DNA of 64,000 nucleotides from Haliotis asinina (lineage: Eukaryota > Mollusca > Gastropoda > Lepetellida > Haliotidae): contig NC_090283.1 in the NCBI RefSeq assembly GCF_037392515.1, forward strand, positions 28,536,249 to 28,600,248, written 5' to 3'. The notes under the pieces were generated by a model, which was given only the letters and a program-made list of their open reading frames with translations, did no database searches and was not told the origin of the DNA. Within the stretch, counting starts at the first letter, position 1; every line of letters begins with the position of its first letter. The position numbers and the translations under genes were made by a program. This document shows, piece by piece, positions 37,901 through 48,600 of this stretch.

Positions 37901-39598
37901 TACATCGATGGGGCACCTTCAAGCCAGTCAACTATGTAATGTCGGGAGATGATATCAACGAAACAGGTGCATGGGTGTTAACTCCTCAATATCTTGTTTC
38001 ATACGGTGGCATTCTGCGAGCCTATCGTTTTCTACTGCATGTAGAGATTGTCCAGGGGTTTGGCCATGGAAACTAGTTGGGGCGTTTCTCTCTTTTTCTC
38101 GTCAGCCTGTCTGTCAACTGCTCTGTCGGTCAGAGTTCTGAGCTTCCAGGTCTTGTGGACGAACTTCCTGAGTCTGAGTTTTGACTTAAGTTCAAATTTT
38201 TGCTCAAATCTGAGAAAACGCAGGAACATGCATTTTCCTGAATGAAGGGAAATCAGAATCAAACGCAAACTTAGTACACAAACTGAGTTTGGTGGACAGA
38301 TTTCTTTGGTTGTTTGGACTTTTTTATTTTAAAGAATGCAGCTGACTTAAAACTTAAGCTGTTTCAAACTGTCAAACTCAGTTTGATATTTGAGTCAAAA
38401 CTTCAGTTTAATTTGTTTCGCTTCAGAAATCGAGACCAGAAGTTCTTGTTCATTGTCACCATTGTCGTCCAGCTTAGACAAGATATTGACCAACAAATTC
38501 GCACTTTGCTCCACACGAGACGACAACATCATCATGTTTTTTGCTCAGCATGAGTCTCGAACCTCCCCTAGCAGTCATAAAAGTCCTGGAAGGTGCACAT
38601 TGTTCTGCAGCCGGCAACACGACTGTGCTGGAGATTGACATCAGTGCTATCTCATTGGTGGGCAAGAGGGTCAGCAGTTCTTCTGTTTGGATTTGTAGCT
38701 GTTTGCATATATTATTCTTTTGTAGTCTGCATTATTTTGTGTCGTTGACCGCAACAAATTCCAAATGGATGTTTTGTTTCTTGTGCAGAGATTTTTCCGT
38801 GCTTCTTGAAAACCTTGGTCATGCGATAGTTGTCTTGTCAGAGGCATTTTGCTTGTACTATATAGTGTTTCGGTTAAGAATTTCTGTGACAAAAGGTGTA
38901 AGAAATCCCCTGTGAACCAGGAAAACAGAACAAATACACGGTTAAAACATTAAAATTTTGTGTTATTTAGCAAAGAGTTATACAAACTAGGTCAATTTCA
39001 CAATACCGCTTTCAAATACAATACAAGTGAGACAAAATCTAAGGCAATGGGTCACAAAATATAAGATAGTAAACTCACCAAAGTCTTAGTGCGAGAATGA
39101 AAGTTATGCAGAATGTAAAACAGTGAGTGGTCTGACGGTCGCTATGAAGATTCAGGCATTGACGGATTTGTTGGCGATGATGTGTATACCCCAAATTGTG
39201 TCCGTGTGTCCGTTGTCTACACACAAACTAGCATTTATATAGACACGCAGTCATTTCCCGAAAGTTCGAGCACTTACGGCCATCGCCGATACCATAGAGA
39301 GATCTAGAACAATGTCGTCGTCTTGTGTTTACATATGTTCAAAAGGGAGGTAACTCTAAAAGTACTCCTTTAGATGTGACCATAATAACTATCATCCAAA
39401 ACACTAAACGTTGTGACCCAATAATAATTATTACGTATTTAATAACAAAATATACAGAAAATACACACTGGTAACACGCTCCCCTTGAGGAAAAGAAAGT
39501 TTCATAGCAATAATAACATAATGACATGACATGTAATAATATGAGTAATATGAGAAACTTCTTGCAAAATTACTATGACAAAATGCATATACATACAC

Positions 39599-39635
<37 letters not shown>

Positions 39636-42600
39636 TACATACATACATACATACATACATACATACATACATACATACAGCATCATCATGTCATCATACA
39701 TTTACACCTTGGAAAGTGCATCAGCACAAACATTGTCTTTGCCTTTAATGTGTTTGATCACAAGATTGAACCCTTGCAAGGGCAAACTCCACCGCATAAG
39801 TCTCTGGTTCTAGTTCTTCATTTTATGAAGAAAAGTCAAGGGATTGTAATTAGTAAAAACTTCAATTGGCAAAGTGGGGGTACCAAGGTATACTTCAAAA
39901 TGCTGTAAAGCTAACAAAAGACCTAATGTCTCTTCCTCAATGGTAGAAAAGTTTCTTTGGTGCTTGTCAAATGTCTTTGAAAAATAACAAACTGGATGTT
40001 TAATTCCTGAACCACCCTCTTGAATCAGGACAGCACCTGCACCAACATCACTTGCATCAATTTGCAATTTAAATGCTTTTTGAAAAGTTGGTGCCTGTAA
40101 TACTGGAGAATTCATGAGTATGGTTTTGACTTTTTCAAATGCAGTCTGACAACTGCCATCCCACTGAAATTTTACCTTTTCCCCCAAAGGTGATAAAACA
40201 TCTGAGACGTTTTGACAAAACTTTCTGTAATAGGCAGCCATACTCAAGAATCCCATGAGTTCTCATTAAGATTGAGGTACTGGAAAATGTAAAATTGCTT
40301 CAACTTTAGCATGAACTGGTTGTACCTACAACATGCCCTAAAATTCAACTTGTGCCTTCCCGAATTCACACTTGGCAAGATTCACAGTCAACTTTACCTC
40401 AGACAGTCTTTCAAAGAAATCATGGATCCTTTTAAGATGATCATCCCAATCCATGTCGTAATCGATGACATCATCCATGTAAGCCTCAACACGATCAAGG
40501 TCTGATGTGACATTGTTGACGAGTCTCTGGAATGTCGTTGGAGCGTTCTTCAGACCAAACGGCATCACCTTGTCTTGATACAGTCTATCTGGTGTAGCGA
40601 ATGCCGATATTTTCGTTGCACAGTTTGTGAGTTTCCTTTTCTGCCTTCAGTAAGTCAAACGTACTTATATACTTAGCTTGACCAAAGCGATGAATGCAAA
40701 CCTCCACTCTCGGAATAGGATGCGAGTCAGTTCGTGAGAGTGCATTGACAGCTTTCATGTCAGCACAGCAGCGCCAACCACCTCCACTCTTCAGCATAAG
40801 GACACATGGTTAACTCCACAGATTGTCACTGGGTTCAATAATGTAATTGTTCAGCATTGATTTCACCTCTTTCCACATAATTTCACGTTTCACTGGATTC
40901 ATCCGATAAAGCTGTTGTTTTACAGGCACAGCATCAGCTACATCCATATCATGGCTAACAACATCAGGAAATAAGTGAGAGAACTCATAAATTAAATCTG
41001 ACATCTGAACTTTCTGCTCTGGGGATAAATGTGATAGTTTCTCATCAAGTTGAGCTACCACATCAGAATTTCTCAACTTATGATAATGAAGCATTATCAC
41101 TAAGATCATCAAACTTCACATTGCTAACACAATCATCAATGTTGTCAACATTTTCACAATTGTCTTTAGTACAATCAGTAACTGGGGAGAGTGTAGCAAT
41201 ACAATTGACATGTTTGGTTTCTGACCTGTCCTGATATTTCTTAATCATGTTGACATGACACAATCTCTTTTGTTTACGACGACCAGGCGTCAGGACGACA
41301 TAGTCTGTGCTGCTAACCTTTTGATCAACAACATATGGACCTTGACATCTTGCGCTCAGTGGCTGACCAGAAATGGGAAGCAAAACTAACACTTTCTCAC
41401 CACAAGTAAAATTTTTCTCTTTTGACTTTCTGTCATGGTTTAGCTTCATTTTTTCTTGTGAAACTTTCAAGTTTTTTTCTGGTCAAATCACTTGCTTTTG
41501 ATAGTCTGTCCCTAAATGTAGACACATAGTCTAAGAGATTGATCTCAGGTCTGTCATTGAGCCATTGTTCTTTTAAGTGTATTAGTGGCCCACGCACACA
41601 GTGACCAAATACAAGCTCAAAGGGACTAAACCTTAAACTTTCTTGAACTGACTCTCTGACAGCAAACAACAACAAATAAACACCTTCATCCCGATCTTTC
41701 TCTGTCTCAAAACAATATTCTTCAAAGTTTGATGAAACCTTTCTAAAGCTCCCTGTGACTCTGGATGATAAGCACTAGACTTAACTTGCTTAATACCTAA
41801 CTGGAACATAGGTTGTTGAAACACCCTAGACATAAAGTCTGAGCCCTGATCAGACTGAACAACATTTGGCAAACCAACTAAGGTGAAAAACTTGATCAAT
41901 GCCTTGACGACCACAGGAGCAACAATCCTACGAGGCGAAATGGCTTCAGGAAATCTGGTAGAAGCACACATGATTGTGAGTAAGTATTGATTACCAGACT
42001 TAGTCTTAGGTAGCGGACCAACACAATCAATAATAACTCTACTGAAAGGTTCCTCAAAAGCCGGTATTGGTTTCAAGGGAGTGGGAGGAATTTTCTGATT
42101 TGGTTTTCCAACAATTTGGCATGCATGACAGGTCTTTCAAACTTCAGCCACATCTTGTCTCAACTTGGCCAAAAGAAATGTGCCAAACTTTTCTCACAAG
42201 TTTTGTTTACACCACGATGGCCTGCCATGGGACTTTCATGTGCCAATGAAAGTATATGTTATTGAAATAATTTCGGTACCACAATTTGATGGTACAATTT
42301 CCATTCATCCTCCGCGGGAACATCCAACGACCTATATTTCCTCATCAGAACATCATCCTTGTAGTAATAACAAACTGGAACCTTGATAACCTCCTCAAAA
42401 GAAACAGCCTTACTAGTCTACTTCTGCATTTCAAAATCCTCAAAAAGAGCTACTACTCTTTGAAGATAAGTCAGCTGTCACCACCTCACACAAAGAATGA
42501 TCCATGAATGTACCTGATGAATTATAAATGGAATCATTCTGCAAAGAAGTCTTGGAAGAAATGCCTTTCGACATTGAACGAGTCACTGTACAGGAAGGAA

Positions 42601-45600
42601 AAATACCCAGAAATTCATCCTCCAACTTTTCTGTACTAACTGAACTCTTCAGCGAAACAGTGACAATTGGATCAGCACCAACTTTTCCCCCTATAAGATC
42701 ATTACCGATGAACAAACCGACACCCAGTACTGGGAGAGAGTCAAAAACACCAACTTTCACCTCACCTGAAATCTGAAGTCAAACTGACAAAATGGAGAGG
42801 AGCAGAAAATTGCCACCTATACCCTGAAGCAAAACGTCTGGGATAGCTAAAGACTCATCAGAAAAATGCAAAATATCCTTCAAAATCAGAGACTGAAAAG
42901 CTCCAGTATCCCCCAAGATAATAATGGGCCATGGGGTTGAATTATCTCCCATAAGTGACACAGAACCCTTAGAAACAAAGGGCAAAAACTCCTTCCGAAC
43001 TACTCTCACACACAAAACTCTCCTCAGAACCACCTGGAAAGAAAGGCTTAGGTGCGATGGACACAAAAGCATTTGGGGAACCTGTAGCCTGATTTCTAAA
43101 CTGGAGTTTGTAACATGCAGAAATCAAATGATCCGGCTTCTTACAACATGCACAAACAGGATCAGAACCACTGGTAGTCTTAGGCTTAGACTGAAAAGTA
43201 TGTGACTGCTTGCCACTAGAATTTGAACCTGTTCAAACACCACTGTAACCTGCATGTCCTGAAGTCTTAACCGGGGTAAAGCCCTTTTGGCCAGAAAACT
43301 TTGTATAACCCGGAGACTTAAAAAAACTCTCGTGACTCAAACTTAAAAGAATTCTTGTGAATCAAACAATAATCATCTGCCAACATTTCTGCCTTATGTA
43401 AGTCATCAACCTTTTGTTCATCCAAATAAGTCTGAGGGTCAGAATGGATACTCTGCTTGAAATCTTCCATCAATACTAACTGTCTCAAACCTGTGACCTC
43501 CTTGGACCCACACCACCTATCAAACAATGTTTCCTTTTCTCTAGCAAACTCTACAAAAAGTCTCATTGTCCCTTTTGTGAGCATTTCTGAATTTCTGACG
43601 ATAAGCCTCAGGCACTAACTCATGAGCTTTGAAAAGTGTTTTCTTGACAAGATCATAATCTGAGCTTTGTTGTATTGACAAGGCTGAATAAGAATCCTGA
43701 GCTTTACCCTTCAGAACAGTTTGCAATAGCATAGTCCATGACTCCCTGGGCCACTTGATATTTTCAGCAACTTTCTCAAAATGTACAAAATACTTCTCTA
43801 CTTCGTTCTCATTAAAAGGGGGTACAAGCCTAGCATGCCTTGCAATGTCATGTGAGGTATCTGAAGGTTGGGAAGGGTTTTCGAGTTTTTTCAGGGAATT
43901 TTTTTCTGTCAACTTGTAATTTCTTCAATTGTATTTCTTTCACCATCTCAAACCTTTTCATTTCCATTTCTTTTTCTATTTCTATTTCCAAACGTTTCTT
44001 CCTGTTTTCTATTTTCCTCCTTTTGAATTTGGGTTTGTGAGAGTGAGGGTACTCCCTACAAGACTCATTCCCATTAGTGTCCTACATTTTATGTCTTTTC
44101 TACTCGATAGGTACGGAAAATCAATTAGGTGATGTGGGTATGTCATGCCTGTTTGATCTCTCAGGATTAGGTGAATTTAGTATGGGAGAGTCCATATACT
44201 ATGATCACAGGGGATTTCGCAACCATGTCGGAGTGAAAGAATAACAAAACTCAGTGATAGATTAATGAGTGTCTTTTTTATGCATTATGAAAATGGCAAT
44301 GGTAAATGAACACAAAATGCCCAATACCTGTCCAGCATGTCATACATATATGTATCATAAAATGGTAATTTATCAACTGAATAATACATTTAAAAAAAAA
44401 CACTTTTATGATATGTATAACATCACATTTTAGTTAAAAGTTGCATGCTTTGAGCTTGTTAGATGTTTTAAAGAATAATAGAAAAAGCAGAGAAGGACAC
44501 CTGCACTTGGGAACTTGGGAAGAGTGAGACGCCACGGTTCAGTGGTTACAGTGGTTACGGCCCTCTGTGCTCTGTGCTTCTTATATTTAGGATGGTGATG
44601 TAGAAGAAGGTTACGCAGGAAAATTAGGTGACGTGGGTATGCTACGTCAACAGGCAGCTGTGCAGTCAACCAGATAGTTTGTTGTTTTAACCTGTCTGGC
44701 AATTGTTATGTCTGACCAGGGAGACAAGCTGATGTTAACACGTGTTATCTAACGATAGTTTTCCGTTCTTTAGCATCTTTTGGAAGGGATGGCAGTGATG
44801 TATCATTTATTCTTTCATTCATTTACATATGTGATTATTTTAATTTATTATTTCTTTCACTCATTCACATATACTTGTTGTTCTTCATTCATTCATTCAT
44901 TCATTCATTGTAAGATTTCGACTGATACAGTAAACTGTCTGAAATACTGTTAAACGCAGCCAAAGTTGCGATGGAAACATGACGAGGCCCATGTTAATTA
45001 GTACAAATGGTAAAGAAAGCAAGCGAATGAGCCATCCCTGTTGCAGATTATTCCTGGTCTGACAAATAGGAGAATACCCCATAAGACCTCGGTGGAAGGA
45101 AAACTGGGACGGGCAAAAGGGAATTACTAAAAATGGAGACCACAATATTAGAACGAAACATGCTAAACTGGGTAGGTACACTCTCCAAGCGTAAAGTTTT
45201 GCTCACGATAGAATGTATTCAACAACGTAAACTTTGACAACATACCGTGTGTCACCTAGAAAGAAACACAGTTTTGGTGTTTTGTGTTTCCTTTGTGAGG
45301 GGTTTTACAAGGCCATTAGCTCACGACTGGTGACGAGTGACGTCCTGGACAGAAGGTGACAGTATTTTGAGTTCTTTTCTTAATTACACAGCCAATACAG
45401 TTTACAAATCTCACAACACTGTTTATTAATGTGTCCCACCATAGTCTTTATGCCACTGGAGTTCGGTCACTCTTGAATAGGGCTTTCACAACTTCATAGA
45501 TATAGCTTGAATATTGTTTTATTTATAGAATACCTAAATTCCAAAGAATCTCAAGGCTTTGTATTCAAAGTGTGCTGTATATGTTGCTGGAAGTCAAGCT

Positions 45601-48600
45601 CTGCATTCAGGACGCGTGAAGATCTGGAGTAGATCTGGAGAAGATCTGCTTGCCATAAAAGGCGACTATGCTTTTCGTAAGAGGCGACTAACGGGATCGG
45701 GTGGTCAGACACGCTGACTTGGTTGATTCCCAATTGCGCAGATCGATACTCATGCTGTTGATCACTGGATTGTCTGGTCCAAGCAGGATTATCTACAAAC
45801 CACCGCCATATTGCTAGAATATTGCTGAGTGCGACATAAAACTAAACTCATTAAATTAAACTGAAATTATTTGTCATTATAATTTTATCTATTTTTAAAC
45901 ATTATGTTTGCAAAATAAAGAAAACAAGCACATGAAAATATTTTCGTCCACGAACGAGATTAGTCGAATTAAGACCGGAGTGATTTCATTTTTTCTTTTG
46001 CCATGATACAATCTCCAAGACAATTAAAAAACCCATGAATTTTGAATGGCAGTGCAGATTCTTGTACTTGTTAGAAATTAGCGGAATTATGCCAAAATGA
46101 GATGAATTTTGTGCCATGATACTTATAATTATATCTTCATTTATTTACAACCTCCAAAACACACGAAAAAATGTATTTTGAAGTAAAATTAATTACTTTG
46201 GCATATTTTTTTCAAAAATCTCCCGAATTTGCAAAATCAGTTGAATTTTGTGTCATGACACTCATTAAAGCAGTTTCATTCATTTACATCCTCCAAATCA
46301 AAAGATGGAAAAGATATATTTGGAATAAAAGGAAATATTTTTAGAAATCGCTCTCAATTAGCAGAATTGATTCAAAATGAGTCATGACACTCATAAATAT
46401 ATTTGCATTCATTTCTAACCTGCAAAACATGGAAAAAATGTATTTTGAGTGAAAGTAAATATTCTCGCCCATGCCCAAGATTTTTCAAAATCGCTCTCAT
46501 TTAGCGGCATTAAGTCAAAATGACTTGACATTTCTGTCATGATACTCAAAAATGTACTTTCATTGATTTACTGCCCCTAAAACATGTGAAAAAATATACA
46601 CGGAGTTACAGGAAATAGTCTCGCCCATGGGCCAAAACGTTTTTCGCCCATGGGTGAGATTTTGTTAAATCGCTCAAAAGTAACGAAATTAATAAAAAAA
46701 TCATTTGAAATTTGTGTCATGATACCTATGAACATACTTTCATCCATTTACAACCTTAAAAACACGGAAAAGGGTGCAGTAAATAGTATCACTCACGGGC
46801 CAAATGTTTTTCGCCCATGGGTGACATTTTTTTAAATCGCTCTAAATTAGCAGAATTAAGTCAAAGTAAGCTGAATTTCGTGTCACGACATTAATAAATA
46901 TACTTTCATTTATTTAAAAACTGCAAAACATGAAAAAACTTGTATTTTGAGTGAAAGTAAATAGTCTCGTCCACTGGCCAAAATGTTTTTCAACCATGGG
47001 CGAGATTTTTTAAAATCGCTGTCAGTTAGCGGTGTCAAGTGAGAACGAGCTGAAATTTATGTTGTGATACTTATTAACATCTTTCATTCATTTACAACCT
47101 CCAAAACTTTTATTCTGGACGAAATTCGCTAGGGAGTTTAAAAAGTTTTCGAAAAAAACATTTTTTCATCTTTAGCTCATATACATAACAGCTGCATGCT
47201 TATTTTTGTCAAATCCTTTTTGACAGAGTGGCCACAGTGCTGAGAGTTTCTGGACTTTTGTGAGTCCAGAATTATATTGTGACGTGTTACAGAAAATACA
47301 CATTCGTAACAATAGAAAACTAGTTACAAACTATGTGCAAACTAAGCAGAACCTAGGTAAACAAGGTACATATGACTAAAGGTCGCATTAGATTGAATCA
47401 ACCTGTTAATGTGGGGGTTAGCATCCTCAATCTGTCTAAGTACTTTATGTACTACTTTTATTGTAATAAACTTATGACAGAATATGGGTCAATCTATGTG
47501 AATTGTTTCTTTGTAAATGGAAATTCATACAGAGGACGTGTACAAGGCCATAGAAAACACGTCCACGTGTACGACACAAGCGACATGCTTATGCTGGAGA
47601 GTTCCATTTTCAGCTGTAGGGGGAACATAGAAAGATGCCTTACATGCTCGGGGGATAATTTTACTGGGTGCTCAGAGCAGAATTAAACCAAAATAAACCT
47701 GTAGGGTACCCTGTAACAGAACCCCCACTATATAACTACTGATGGTGTAAATCCAGCTCGGGTCCATGCAGGTAGCAAAGGTACTGTGAGTCTCATGGGT
47801 CCTGGTATGTGGTCTACCTTCAGTTCTTGGTGACTAATGGCCTGTTTTTATATTGTATTGTGTTTGTAAATAAAATAGTGTCATAATTACATGCTAGTTT
47901 TAACATCATCTGTGATACTTGAGTCATTCAATAATTCGCTGTTTAACAAGTCGTATTCGCACAACCTTCTTTCAGAACAAAGACACGTCAAATTTTGTAT
48001 TATTTGGCAAAGAGAGCAAGTTATACAAAGTCACAGGTCAATTTCACAATACTGATTTCAAATTCAATAGAAATGAGACAAAATATAAGGCAATGGGTCA
48101 CAAAATATAATATAGCACACTCACAAAAGTCTTAGTGCAAGAGGTAAACAGAAGTTATGCAGAATGTAACACAGCGAGCGATCTGACAGCGGCTAATGTT
48201 GATTCAGGCATTGACGGATTTGTTGGCGATGTAAACTCCAGTGAATGTCCGTCTATCAACGTGGCAACTAGCCTTTATATATATATTCAGTCATTTCCCT
48301 AAAGTTCGAGCACTTACGACCATCACCAACACTGTAGAATGCTGTAGCAGTCTCCCGAAAGTAACAAGTAGAAAACCAAGGGCAGATAGTTTATGGAAAA
48401 CCTGCTGCCAAAAACCTAAAGATGCTGACCATCTTTTCTACGAAATGTGATCCATCATAATTATTATTCAAAACACTAACCGTTTTGATCCAATAATAAT
48501 TAATTATTTAATTAACAAAATATACAGAAAATACACGCTCGTAACACAGCACGTTTCATGATACCAACATTAGTATAGGCCATGCTACATACATCACAGG

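Larger units (their letters stand above)
38897..48546 (-). mobile_element. Broken Gypsy-class LTR retroelement region, Gmr1-like domain order
   Basis: This fossil lies antisense in B2 intron 3. Parts on the - strand, high to low: LTR-like block about 47.97-48.55 kb; a long stretch of unrelated repeats; gag about 43.3-44.0 kb; protease-like about 42.8-43.1 kb; integrase core about 41.6-42.1 kb with its C-terminal part to about 41.1 kb; reverse transcriptase about 40.3-41.1 kb; RNase H about 39.8-40.25 kb; purine-rich tract; LTR 38897-39476. Integrase before reverse transcriptase is the order of the Gmr1 clade and not of ordinary Gypsy elements. It is clearly broken, with around ten or more interruptions. 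The LTRs differ at roughly one base in seven in the blocks compared and no matching flanking duplication was seen, so it is old or the outer LTR comes from another copy. Confidence 0.75.

Noticed and set aside
38541-38915. A 124-codon + strand frame in B2 intron 3
   Set aside because: No domain recognised, and it runs into the LTR edge; not enough to call a gene.
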